DNA of 64,000 bases, taken from contig NZ_JACHMO010000001.1 in the NCBI RefSeq assembly GCF_014205015.1, positions 372,001-436,000 of the forward strand, read 5' to 3'. Each line of letters starts with the position of its first letter. Positions within the stretch are counted from its first letter, which is position 1. This DNA comes from Saccharothrix ecbatanensis (GTDB lineage Bacteria; Actinomycetota; Actinomycetes; Mycobacteriales; Pseudonocardiaceae). Below the pieces are notes generated by a model. That model saw nothing but the letters and a program-made list of their open reading frames with translations, was not told the origin of the DNA and did no database searches. The position numbers and the translations under genes were made by a program. This document shows positions 42,545-50,787 of this stretch, in pieces.

Positions 42545-43861
42545 GTGCTCAGACAGATCCGCAAGGTGACCGCGGTGTGCGGCGCGGCAGTGGTGGGGGC
42601 GGCGCTGTTGCTCGTGCCGTCCGGAACGGCGATCGCCCAGGGCCCGGTTCGGGTGCTCGGCTACATCGCGAACAACGGTGGTGGTGTGTCGGTGCTCGAC
42701 ACCGCCACGAACACGGTGACGAGCACACTCGTGGACTCGAACGGCGACTCGCCGTACGGCGTCGGTGTCGCGTTCGACGGCGCGCGGGGCTACGTCACGA
42801 ACGTCCGTGACGACACGCTGACGGTCATCGACACGCCGACCAACACCATCGACGCGGCGGTGCCGGTCGGTGACGGGCCGGCCGGAGTCGTCGTCTCGCC
42901 GTCCGGTGGGCACGTGTACGTGTCGAACTACCTGGCGGGCACGGTGTCCGTGGTGGACGCTGCGACGTTGACCACGACCGAGACGATCCCGGTAGGTGCG
43001 AACGCGGACGGCATCGCGATCACCCCGAACGGCAAGCGCCTGTACGTGGCGCACGACGTGGTGGGCGCGGGCACGGTGTCCGTGGTCGACACGGCGACGA
43101 ACACCGAGATCGCCGACATCCCCACCGGCAACACGCCGACCGCCGTGGCGGTGACGCCGGACGGCGCGAAGCTCGTGGTGGTGAACAAGTTCTCCAACGA
43201 CGTGGCCGTGGTCGACACCGCGTCCAACGCCGTGATCGGCAAGGTCGCGGTGAGCTTCATCCCGCACGGTGTGGCGATTTCACCGGATGGCGCGCGTGCC
43301 TACGTCACCAACAGCGAGGGCCACAGCCTGTCCGTGGTGGACATCGCCGCGTTGACGACGGTGGCGCAGATTCCGGTGGGCAGCAGGCCGATCAGCGTGG
43401 CGCTCACCCCGGACGGCTCGACGGCGTACGTGACGAACTTCAACAGCGGCACACTGTCTATTGTAGACACTGCGACGCTGGCCGTGGTCGGCTCGGCGCC
43501 GGTGGGTGTGAACCCGGTGGGCATCGCGATCCACAGCGTCCCGCCCGCGCCCACCAAGCTGGCCGCCGGTCACGCGCAGCTCCAGTTGCGCCTGCTGGGC
43601 TTCACCGTGCGGAGCCTGGACGCCACCTTGACCGAGTCGCACACCGGACGTCCGGTGACGGGCAAGCTGATCGCGTTCCGCACCGTCAAGGGGCATCCGC
43701 TCTGCACCGCGACCACGAACTCCGTGGGCAAGGCGCAGTGCGACGCGAACGTCCCGCTGTTGGTGGGCCTCGCAACGCTCTTGCAGGGCTACACGGCGAG
43801 CTACGCGGGCGACCTCACACACGGCCGTTCCGTGGCGCACGGTCGGATCGCTCTGCTCTGA
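42545..43861 (+). CDS. Secreted YVTN beta-propeller repeat protein
   Basis: 438 residues, GTG start. A signal peptide ends near residue 31 (GTAIA-QG). Seven or so repeats of about 42 residues follow, each with VAVTPDG or ISPDGARAYVTN and VSVVDTATNT, up to about residue 350. This is the YVTN family surface-layer propeller pattern. A smaller beta domain at about 355-438 looks Ig-like (TGRPVTGKLIAFRTVKG). It lacks a catalytic motif and is probably a cell-surface binding or scaffold protein. A 68-bp gap precedes it. Confidence 0.88.
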   Translation: MLRQIRKVTAVCGAAVVGAALLLVPSGTAIAQGPVRVLGYIANNGGGVSVLDTATNTVTSTLVDSNGDSPYGVGVAFDGARGYVTNVRDDTLTVIDTPTNTIDAAVPVGDGPAGVVVSPSGGHVYVSNYLAGTVSVVDAATLTTTETIPVGANADGIAITPNGKRLYVAHDVVGAGTVSVVDTATNTEIADIPTGNTPTAVAVTPDGAKLVVVNKFSNDVAVVDTASNAVIGKVAVSFIPHGVAISPDGARAYVTNSEGHSLSVVDIAALTTVAQIPVGSRPISVALTPDGSTAYVTNFNSGTLSIVDTATLAVVGSAPVGVNPVGIAIHSVPPAPTKLAAGHAQLQLRLLGFTVRSLDATLTESHTGRPVTGKLIAFRTVKGHPLCTATTNSVGKAQCDANVPLLVGLATLLQGYTASYAGDLTHGRSVAHGRIALL

Positions 43862-43913
43862 CGATTGCCCGACGATGTCGCTCTTGCGAGGGATGACGTC
43901 CGAACAAGAGTCC

Positions 43914-43929
43914 TAATATCATTAAGTCA
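43914..43929 (+). promoter_or_regulatory. Probable -10 box with leaderless start of the HNH gene
   Basis: TAATAT at 43914-43919 is the clearest -10-like hexamer in this GC-rich stretch. It ends 9 bp before the ATG at 43929, and no Shine-Dalgarno sequence lies between. Transcription starting at or next to the ATG would give a leaderless mRNA. Confidence 0.45.
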
Positions 43930-45065
43930 TGGAACCTTCGCCCCAGCCGCTGACCGAGGATGGCGTCTTCGCCGCCGCGGCGGCGGTTGAGGCGTCGGCG
44001 CGGGCGTTGCACCGGCAGCGGTTGGAGTTGTTGGCCGAGGTGCTGCGGTGCGGGTACGACCTGGACTCGTACCGGCGGTTGCTGCGCGTGGATCCGGCTG
44101 AGCTGAAGCGGTGGATGGCGCAAGTGGCGTTGTTCCTGCCGTCGACCGGGTTGACCGGGCAGCCGGTGGAGCCGGTCCACCCGGTGACGGGCGCGGCGTT
44201 GGCGGAGCACGAGCTGTCCGAGGGGCATCTCCGGGAGCTGACGCGCGCGATCTCGCTGCGGCTGCCGGAGGGCTCGGAGGAGATCCTGGTCGAGGCCGCC
44301 CGGTCGGTGGAGCCGAAGGCCATCCGGCAGCTCACCGACCGGATCCGGGACCGGGCCGAGCAGGACGCGCTCGACGAGTTGGACGAGGCCGCCGCCGAAC
44401 CCGCCGATGTGTTGCACACCCGGGACTTGCCGGGTGGGCGGCTGGAGTTCTGGGGCGAGTTGTCGGCCGAGGCCGGCGCCCGGTTCACCGCGATGCTGGA
44501 GCCGCTGTCCGCGCCGCGTCCGGACGGTCCGCGGGATCTGGCGCACCGGCTGGGCGAGGCGTTCGGGGATCTGGTCGCGTTGGCCTCACGGTCCGGCGAT
44601 CTGCCGTCGGAGGCCGGGGAACGGCCGCACATCAGCGTGACGCTGGACTTCGAGACGTTGCGGCGGGGTGTGGGGCACGCGGTGTTGGACGGCGGGCGGT
44701 ATCTGAGCGCGGCTCAAGCCCGCCGCATCGCGTGTGACGCGAAGGTGATCCCGGCGGTGATGGGCGCCGACTCCGAGGTCATGGACCTGGGGCGGACGAA
44801 GCGGACGGTGAGCGTGGCGCAGCGCAAGGCGTTGCACGCCCGCGATCGGGGCTGCGCCTTCCCGGGGTGTCACCGGCCGCCGAAGTGGTGCGACGCGCAC
44901 CATGTGCGGCACTGGTCCGAAGGCGGTGACACCGACCTCGGAAACCTGGTGCTGCTGTGCCGCAGGCACCACAGCCTGGTGCACCACTCGCGGTGGATGA
45001 TCACGATGGCCGGTGGGGTGCCGGCGTTCATCCCGCCGCGCTACCTCGACCCCAATGCCGCTTAG
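43929..45065 (+). CDS. DUF222/HNH endonuclease-signature protein, C-terminus replaced by an IS insertion
   Basis: 378 residues as it stands. The DUF222 (13E12-type) helical domain covers about 20-280. The HNH nuclease motif follows: DRGCAFPGCHRPPKWCDAHHV, W, then GGDTDLGNLVLLCRRHHSLVH, with paired Cys and His metal ligands. The gene is complete through HNH. At codon 375 the IS4-type element begins, and the last codons (NAA, TAG) come from its inverted repeat. Removing the element and one 10-bp target copy restores a frame that continues P-AQRPRQNLLHRPPAGSVAA to a TGA at 46617, about 394 residues, like other family members. The nuclease core is intact, so activity may survive. Confidence 0.9.
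   Translation: MEPSPQPLTEDGVFAAAAAVEASARALHRQRLELLAEVLRCGYDLDSYRRLLRVDPAELKRWMAQVALFLPSTGLTGQPVEPVHPVTGAALAEHELSEGHLRELTRAISLRLPEGSEEILVEAARSVEPKAIRQLTDRIRDRAEQDALDELDEAAAEPADVLHTRDLPGGRLEFWGELSAEAGARFTAMLEPLSAPRPDGPRDLAHRLGEAFGDLVALASRSGDLPSEAGERPHISVTLDFETLRRGVGHAVLDGGRYLSAAQARRIACDAKVIPAVMGADSEVMDLGRTKRTVSVAQRKALHARDRGCAFPGCHRPPKWCDAHHVRHWSEGGDTDLGNLVLLCRRHHSLVHHSRWMITMAGGVPAFIPPRYLDPNAA
45043..45052. repeat. Left target-site duplication ACCTCGACCC
   Basis: These 10 bp, next to the left end of the IS, are repeated exactly at 46547-46556 next to the right end. Ten bp falls in the range of IS4-family duplications. Confidence 0.88.
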
Positions 45066-45071
45066 TTAGTG
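45053..45071 (+). repeat. IS left terminal inverted repeat (19 bp)
   Basis: CAATGCCGCTTAGTTAGTG, perfect match to the complement of the right end. It supplies codons N-A-A and the TAG that now end the interrupted HNH gene. Confidence 0.9.
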
Positions 45072-45123
45072 GCCTTGGTGTGCGGGTTGAGGCGAGTGGA
45101 TTGGTTGGCAGTACTGTTGATCA

Positions 45124-46537
45124 GTGCCGTCTGCTCGCCGTTTCACCGATGGGATCAGCATCGGTGTGCTGGCCCGTGTGTTCGACCGGGATCTGGTGGA
45201 CGAGGTGCTCGCGGAAACGGGGCGTCGGGAGAGGCGGTCGCGTCTGCTGCCCGCGCGGGTGGTCGTCTACTACGTGCTGGCGCTGTGCCTGTTCTTCGAT
45301 GACGGTTACGAAGAGGTGATGCGCAAGCTGGTCGACGGTCTGCGGTTTCTGGGCACGTGGCGGCAGGGGTGGACGGTGCCCACGACGGGGGCGATCTCCC
45401 AGGCGCGGGGGCGGTTGGGCGAGGCGCCGCTGCGGGTGCTGTTCGACCGGGTGGCGGTGCCGATGGCCCATGCCGGAACGCGGGGGGCGTGGTTTCACGG
45501 GTGGCGGGTGATGGCGGTCGACGGTGTCGTGCTGGACTTGCCCGACACGGCGGCCAACGTGGCCGAGTTCGGCAAGAAGCCGCACAAGGGCGGGCAGAGC
45601 CCGTTTCCGCAGGTGCGGATCATGGGGCTGGGCGAGTGCGGCACGCATGCGATCGTGGCGGCGGAGTTGGATTCCTGGCGGGTGCAGGAACGCGGCTTGT
45701 GCGAGCGGTTGGTGGCGGCGTTCGAGCCGGACATGCTGGTGCTGGCCGATCGCGGTGTGTTCTCCTACGACTTGTGGCAGCGGGCGCGCCGGAGCGGGGC
45801 GCAATTGGTGTGGCGGGTCCGTGACGATGTGGACCTGCCGGTGTTGGGGTGGCTTCCCGACGGGTCCTACCGCAGTGAGCTGCTGCCCTCGAAGGTCAAG
45901 GCGGACCTGAAGCGGGGCAAGCGGTCGCGGGCGCCGGAGGGGTCGCGGTTGCCGGTGCGGGTGGTGGAGTACTCGGTGACCGACCGCGGCGGGCAGCCCG
46001 AGATGATCCGCCTGGTGGTGTCGATCATGGATCGCGAGGTGGCGCCGGCGGTGGAGTTGGCGGTGCTGTATCGGCAGCGGTGGGAGTTCGAGCTGACCCT
46101 GGACGAGATCGAGACCCATCAGATGCCGCATGGCAGGGTGCTGCGGTCGAAGTCCCCGGAGTTGGTCCGGCAGGAGATCTGGGCGTTGCTGCTGACCCAC
46201 TACGCGGTGCGGGCGTTGATGTTGGAGGCCGCCGAGGGCCTCGGTCCGGACGACGGGCCCGACGTCGACGGGTTGTCCTTCGTCCGAAGTCTCAACGCTG
46301 TGCGCCGCCAGGTCACCAACCAGGCGGGTTTTTCCCCCTCACCGCCTGAAGAACGCGATCATCGAGACGCTTGAGGAGATCCGACACCGACGCGCCCGGG
46401 GCCGCCGCCACCGCTCCTACCCACGCGTGGTCAAACGCAGCAACGTCGGCAGCAAGCTGATCAAACGCGCGCACCACACAGGCACCCGCTACGACCGGCC
46501 ACCTGGCATCCACCTCTTCGGCAAGATCACTAACTAA
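45124..46537 (+). pseudogene. IS4-family DDE transposase with a +1 frameshift
   Basis: The GTG start opens a frame of 416 codons to a TGA at 46372. DDE residues are recognisable: Asp133 in MAVDGVVLDLP, Asp209 in LVLADRGVFSYD and a Y-x2-R-x3-E signature in YRQRWEFELTLDEIE (Glu323). The Lys often found seven residues after it is Glu here. At a T5C5 run (46329-46338) the frame breaks. One base later the homologous C-terminus continues (LKNAIIETLEEI to HLFGKITN) to a TAA at 46535-46537 in the right inverted repeat. The full span has exactly one extra base. It is either inactivated or expressed by +1 frameshifting or polymerase slippage. Confidence 0.85.
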
Positions 46538-46546
46538 GCGGCATTG
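46528..46546 (-). repeat. IS right terminal inverted repeat (19 bp)
   Basis: Complement of CAATGCCGCTTAGTTAGTG. It contains the TAA that ends the frame-restored transposase. Confidence 0.9.
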
Positions 46547-46556
46547 ACCTCGACCC
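46547..46556. repeat. Right target-site duplication ACCTCGACCC
   Basis: Exact copy of 45043-45052. Directly after it the displaced end of the HNH endonuclease gene continues to its old TGA at 46615-46617. Confidence 0.88.
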
Positions 46557-46617
46557 GGCGCAGCGGCCCCGGCAGAACCTGCTGCACCGACCACCCGCCG
46601 GCTCCGTCGCGGCCTGA
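46557..46617 (+). pseudogene. Displaced C-terminal remnant of the HNH endonuclease gene
   Basis: Twenty codons plus TGA that join in frame to codon 374 of the HNH gene when the IS and one target copy are removed. The restored tail (P-AQRPRQNLL...) fits the usual end of DUF222/HNH proteins. It has no start of its own. The old stop lies only 8 bp from the convergent MFS gene. Confidence 0.82.
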
Positions 46618-46624
46618 GCGCCCG

Positions 46625-47845
46625 CTAGGCGTTGAGCCGCCAGGCGATCACGACCGCTGCCACCAGCGCGCCGATCGCCGCGTACACGGCCGTGCCGAAA
46701 GCGGCGAACTGGAGCAGGAAGCCGAACGCCACGGACGACACGAGCCGGGCCAACGCCTGCCCGGTCTGCACCACCGCGAGCCCGGACGCGCGTAGCGACT
46801 CCGGCACCAGCGCGCTCACCCGAGCGGACAGGACACCGTCCGTCGCGGCGTAGAAGAGGCCGTGCAGCACCAGGGCCGCGCCAACGCCCACGTACCCGGT
46901 GCCGGACACGAGCAGCAGCACGTACACGGCCAGCAGCAGCACGTGCCCGCCGAGGAACACCGGCCACCGGCCGATCCGGTCCGCGAGCCGTCCCATCGGG
47001 GTGGCCGCCAGCAGGAAGACCAGCGCCGTGCCCAACGGAAGCAACGGCAGCAGGTGCAGCGGCGCGTCGGTCGCCTTCTGCACCAGGATGAACACGAACG
47101 CGTCCGACAGCGTCGCCAACCCCAACAACGCCGCCGCCACGGCCACCCGCCGGTACCCGACGTCCCGCAGCAAGGCGAACCCCGCGCGGAGGGACGGACG
47201 TGGCCCGGCCAGAACCGGCCGGGGGTTCTCCCGCACGAACGCCACCAGCACGATCAGCCCCACCACCGCGAAGCACGCGCTGACCACGAACACCGGACCG
47301 GCGACCGTGCCGACCACGTACAGCAACAGGAACGTCACCAGCGGCCCGAGCAGCGCGCCCACCGTGTCCATGGTCCGGTGCAAGCCGAACGCCGCGCCCA
47401 GCCGGTCCGGCGGCGTCGCCAAGGAGATCAACGCGTCACGTGGCGCGGTCCGCAGGCCCTTGCCCGCGCGGTCCACGGCGAGGGTCGCGCCGATGCCGAA
47501 CGCGGACGCCCCCACCACCGGGAAGATGAGCTTGGTCACCGCCGACAGCCCGTAACCGACCGCGGCGACCGCCTTGTGCCGGCGCGTCCGGTCGGAGACG
47601 TGCCCGCCGACGAGTCGGAGCACCGCCGTGGCGCCCGTGTACAGACCGTCCAGCACGCCGAACTGGGCGTAACCCATGTTGAGCGTGAACAGCAGGTAGA
47701 ACGGCATGAACGCGGTGATCATCTCGGCCGAGACGTCGGTCAGCAGGCTCACCGCGCCCAGCGCGACCACGGTGCCGGGAACCCTGCCCTTGACCCGCTC
47801 ACCGGGCCGGACGGACGCGACGTACATGCTCCCGATATCGGTCAC
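46625..47845 (-). CDS. Major facilitator superfamily transporter
   Basis: 406 residues from a GTG; an ATG at 47827 would remove six residues. Twelve membrane segments are visible, with the MFS loop 2-3 motif as GGHVSDRTRRHKAVAAVG and the repeat between halves as GRLADRIGRWPVFLGG. DRAGKGLRTAPRDALI in the first half is shared by a branch of bacterial MFS exporters. The substrate is unknown. It diverges from the WecB/TagA gene and a palindrome lies between them, so a repressor site is possible. Confidence 0.87.
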   Translation of the reverse strand: MTDIGSMYVASVRPGERVKGRVPGTVVALGAVSLLTDVSAEMITAFMPFYLLFTLNMGYAQFGVLDGLYTGATAVLRLVGGHVSDRTRRHKAVAAVGYGLSAVTKLIFPVVGASAFGIGATLAVDRAGKGLRTAPRDALISLATPPDRLGAAFGLHRTMDTVGALLGPLVTFLLLYVVGTVAGPVFVVSACFAVVGLIVLVAFVRENPRPVLAGPRPSLRAGFALLRDVGYRRVAVAAALLGLATLSDAFVFILVQKATDAPLHLLPLLPLGTALVFLLAATPMGRLADRIGRWPVFLGGHVLLLAVYVLLLVSGTGYVGVGAALVLHGLFYAATDGVLSARVSALVPESLRASGLAVVQTGQALARLVSSVAFGFLLQFAAFGTAVYAAIGALVAAVVIAWRLNA

Positions 47846-47849
47846 GTGG

Positions 47850-47862
47850 GGTAACCGTTACC
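47850..47862. promoter_or_regulatory. Palindrome GGTAAC-C-GTTACC in a divergent promoter region
   Basis: Perfect 6+1+6 inverted repeat 5 bp from the MFS start and 52 bp before the WecB/TagA-like start. A further CGTAAC lies at 47879. GTAAC half-sites are recognised by several actinomycete regulators such as MtrA, but no regulator can be named here. Confidence 0.5.
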
Positions 47863-47913
47863 GCTGCCGGGCAAGGTCGTAACGGGGACGATCCCGAACC
47901 CGATGACGCGGGT

Positions 47914-48699
47914 ATGCCGGACATCTCGCAGGCCCGCGTCCGCGTGGGCGCCCTCGACGTGTGGGCCGTCAGCGAATCCGGCGTCGCCGACCACGTCACC
48001 GAAGCGTGGCGGCGGTCGGAGGGCGGCGCGATCGTCACGGCCAATGTGGACATCGTGCGCGCCGCGACCCGTCGTCCCGAACTGGCCGCGCTGGTCGCCG
48101 AGTCCGAGATGGTGGTGGCCGACGGGATGCCCGTGGTGTGGGCGGGGCGGCTCGCGGGCGTTCGGGTGCCGGAACGGGTCACCGGCGCGTCGCTGGTGTT
48201 CACGCTGGCCGAGGCCGCCGCGCGCGAGGACCGTTCGATCTACCTGCTCGGCGGTGAGCCCGGCGTGCCGGAGAAGGCCGCCGACGTGCTGAGCTCCAAG
48301 TACCCGGGGCTGCGGGTGGCGGGCACGGATTCGCCGCCGTTCGGGTTCGACACGTCCCCGGACGACACCGCGGCGGCTGTTGCCAAGGCGGTGGAGGCCA
48401 AACCGGACCTGGTGCTGGTCGGCCTCGGCTTCCCGAAGCAGGAACGCCTGATTCGGCTGCTGAGAGCGGAACTGCCGCAGGCCTGGTTCCTCGGTTGTGG
48501 CGCGGGCATCCCGATGGCCGCGGGCGAGTTCCGGCGCGCGCCGGGAGTGGTGCAGAACCTGGGCGCGGAGTGGCTGCACCGACTCGCGCTCGAACCGCGC
48601 CGGTTGGCCAAGCGCTACCTGCGCGACGACCTGCCGTTCGCGTTCCGCCTGCTCGGGAGCGCGCTGCGCACCCGGTTCGGCAATCGGACCGGGGAGTAG
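47914..48699 (+). CDS. WecB/TagA/CpsF family glycosyltransferase (GT26)
   Basis: 261 residues. Family motifs: VTANVDIVRAATRRPELAA with the catalytic-type Asp, VVADGMPVVWAGRL, SIYLLGGEPGVPEKAADVL, LVGLGFPKQERLI and FLGCGAGIPMAAGE. Members transfer ManNAc, ManNAcA or a related sugar to a lipid-linked first sugar at the membrane surface. It likely adds the second sugar to the lipid-linked unit. The bifunctional glycosyltransferase gene starts 2 bp after its stop. Confidence 0.92.
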   Translation: MPDISQARVRVGALDVWAVSESGVADHVTEAWRRSEGGAIVTANVDIVRAATRRPELAALVAESEMVVADGMPVVWAGRLAGVRVPERVTGASLVFTLAEAAAREDRSIYLLGGEPGVPEKAADVLSSKYPGLRVAGTDSPPFGFDTSPDDTAAAVAKAVEAKPDLVLVGLGFPKQERLIRLLRAELPQAWFLGCGAGIPMAAGEFRRAPGVVQNLGAEWLHRLALEPRRLAKRYLRDDLPFAFRLLGSALRTRFGNRTGE

Positions 48700-48701
48700 A
48701 A

Positions 48702-50777
48702 GTGCCGCTAGCCGTGGTCGTCGTGACCTATCACAGCGCCGAGGTCGTCGAGGACTGCCTGAAGTCGGTGGCCGTCGCGCTGCGGTCCAGTCCGGACAGT
48801 CGGATCGTGGTGGTGGACAACGCTTCCGCCGACGACACGCTCGACATCGTCGCCCGGGTCGCGCCGGACGCCCAGATCGTGGCGCGCGCCACGAACGACG
48901 GTTTCGCGGCGGGGGTCAACGCGGGGTTCGCCGCCGCGCCGGACTGCGACGTGCTGGTGCTCAACCCGGACGTCCGGCTCCACCCGGAGGCGATCACGTT
49001 GCTGCGCGCGGCGTTGGTGATGCCCGGCACGGGTATCGCGGTGCCGCGCCTGGCCGGTCTCGACGGCGCGCCGCAGCCGTCGTTGCGGCGTGCGCCGAAC
49101 CCGTTGCGCGCGTTGGGCGAAGCGCTGATCGGCGGCACGCGGGCCGGTCGGTTCGAGGCGTTGGGCGAGTTGGTGGTCGACCCCGTCCGGTACGAGACGG
49201 CGGGGACGGCGGCGTGGGCGACCGGCGCGGCGTGGCTGATCTCGCGTGCGGCGCGTGAGGCGACCGGCGTGCTGGAGGAGCGGTACTTCCTGTACTCGGA
49301 GGAGACCGAGTACATGCTGCGCGCGGGTAAGCGCGGGTACACCGTCCGCTACGAGCCGCGGGCGCGCGCCGTGCACTTCGGCGGCGAGCAGTCGACGTCG
49401 CCGGTGCTGTGGTCGATGGCCACCACGAACCGGGTGCGGATGGTCCGTGAGCACAAGGGTCGACCGGCCGCGTTCCTGATGTGGCTGGCCGTGCTCCTCA
49501 ACGAGCTGCTGCGCGCGCCGCTCGGCGTCAAGCACCGCAAGGCCGTCGGCGACCTGGTGCGCTGGCGTCGTTGGCCCGCCCGTCCGGGGGAGGAGCCCGA
49601 GCCGGGCTGGGTGTGCTTCTCCGCGCAGGACTGGTGGTACCACAACCGGGCGCACTCGGACTTCCAGCTGATGCGGTCGATGGCGGCGCACCGCAAGGTG
49701 CTGGTGGTCAACAGCATCGGCATGCGGATGCCCACCCGCGGCAACAGCACGCACGTGGCCCGGAGGATCCTGCGCAAGCTGCGCAGCGTGGCGAAGTTCG
49801 TGCGCAAGCCGATGCCGAACTTCTACGTGATGTCGCCGCTGCCGCTGCCGTTCTACGGCTCGCCGTTCCTGCGCAAGGTCAACGCGGTGCTGGTCCGCGG
49901 CCAGGTGCGGCTGGTGGCGCGGTTCCTCGGCCTCCGCAACCCGGTGATCATGGTGACGATCCCGACCGCCTGGGACGTGGTGGCCCCGATGCGCCGGCAC
50001 CGCCTGGTGTTCAACCGCTCGGACCGGCACTCCGACTTCCCCGAGGCGGACCGCGCGTCGATCGAGGCGCTGGAGAACCAGCTGCTGGCCCACGCGGACC
50101 ACGTCGTGTACGTCAGCCACGCGTTGATGGACGAGGAGCTGCCCCGCACCGGCGCGCGCGCCCACTTCCTGGACCACGGCGTCGACATCGACCACTTCGT
50201 CGCGCGGCCGGCGGACCGGTGGCCGGACGACGTGCGGTCGATCCCCGGCCCCCGGATCGGCTTCTTCGGCGCCTTGGACGACTTCGTGGTGGACTTCGAC
50301 CTGCTGGAACGCGTCGCCGCCGAGCTGCCGCACGCCTCGCTGGTGCTGATCGGCGACGCCACGCACCCGATGGAGCGCTTCGCCAAGTACCCGAACGTGC
50401 ACTGGCTGGGCTTCCGCCCCTACAGCCTGATCCCGGCCTACGGGTCGGCGTTCGACGTGGCGATCATGCCGTGGCAGGACAACGACTGGATCAAGCGGTC
50501 CAACCCGATCAAGCTGAAGGAGTACCTGGCGCTGGGCCTACCGGTCGTCAGCACCGACTTCGCCGAGCTGGCCGGCTACACCGACCGGGTCCGCGCCGCC
50601 CGCACGCCGACCGCGTTCGTCGAGGCCCTCCGTGAGACGCTCGCCACCGGCCCGCTGCTCCCCGCCGCCACTCTCCGCACGTCCGTCGCGGCCCACTCGT
50701 GGGCAGCACGGAGCCAGGACCTGCTCGGTCTCACGAACCTCACCGTCTTGGCCGAACCGGACCGCCGACGCATCTAG
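48702..50777 (+). CDS. Two-domain glycosyltransferase: GT2 fused to GT4-like domain
   Basis: 691 residues. The GTG at 48702 has GGGGAG upstream and sits 2 bp after the WecB/TagA stop. The N-terminal GT2 domain (about 1-300, rhamnosyltransferase-like) has VVVVTYHSAEVVEDCL, VVVDNASADDTL, NDGFAAGVNAGF and LVLNPDVRLHPEA. The C-terminal domain (about 325-691, GT-B) has LVFNRSDRHSDFPEADRASI, a Rossmann half with IGFFGALDDFVVDFDLLERV and the donor site IKRSNPIKLKEYLALGLPVV. The two activities in one chain suggest two successive sugar transfers. Both keep their motifs. Donors are not known. A Ser/Thr kinase gene follows 10 bp later. Confidence 0.9.
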   Translation: MPLAVVVVTYHSAEVVEDCLKSVAVALRSSPDSRIVVVDNASADDTLDIVARVAPDAQIVARATNDGFAAGVNAGFAAAPDCDVLVLNPDVRLHPEAITLLRAALVMPGTGIAVPRLAGLDGAPQPSLRRAPNPLRALGEALIGGTRAGRFEALGELVVDPVRYETAGTAAWATGAAWLISRAAREATGVLEERYFLYSEETEYMLRAGKRGYTVRYEPRARAVHFGGEQSTSPVLWSMATTNRVRMVREHKGRPAAFLMWLAVLLNELLRAPLGVKHRKAVGDLVRWRRWPARPGEEPEPGWVCFSAQDWWYHNRAHSDFQLMRSMAAHRKVLVVNSIGMRMPTRGNSTHVARRILRKLRSVAKFVRKPMPNFYVMSPLPLPFYGSPFLRKVNAVLVRGQVRLVARFLGLRNPVIMVTIPTAWDVVAPMRRHRLVFNRSDRHSDFPEADRASIEALENQLLAHADHVVYVSHALMDEELPRTGARAHFLDHGVDIDHFVARPADRWPDDVRSIPGPRIGFFGALDDFVVDFDLLERVAAELPHASLVLIGDATHPMERFAKYPNVHWLGFRPYSLIPAYGSAFDVAIMPWQDNDWIKRSNPIKLKEYLALGLPVVSTDFAELAGYTDRVRAARTPTAFVEALRETLATGPLLPAATLRTSVAAHSWAARSQDLLGLTNLTVLAEPDRRRI

Positions 50778-50787
50778 GGTGGGTGGT

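Larger units (their letters stand above)
45053..46546 (+). mobile_element. IS4-family insertion sequence, 1494 bp
   Basis: Bounded by perfect 19-bp inverted repeats CAATGCCGCTTAGTTAGTG (45053-45071 and complement at 46528-46546). They resemble the end of E. coli IS4 (TAATGCCGATCAGTTAAG). It is flanked by the 10-bp duplication ACCTCGACCC and encodes one IS4-type DDE transposase with a frameshift. The exact ends and intact duplication indicate a recent insertion. It lies in the end of an HNH endonuclease gene. Both the host gene's new stop and the transposase stop lie inside the inverted repeats. Confidence 0.92.

Noticed and set aside
46313..47276. Minus- and plus-strand frames around the right end of the IS and the MFS gene
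   Set aside because: Shadows of the transposase and MFS genes with Arg/Gly/Ala-rich composition.
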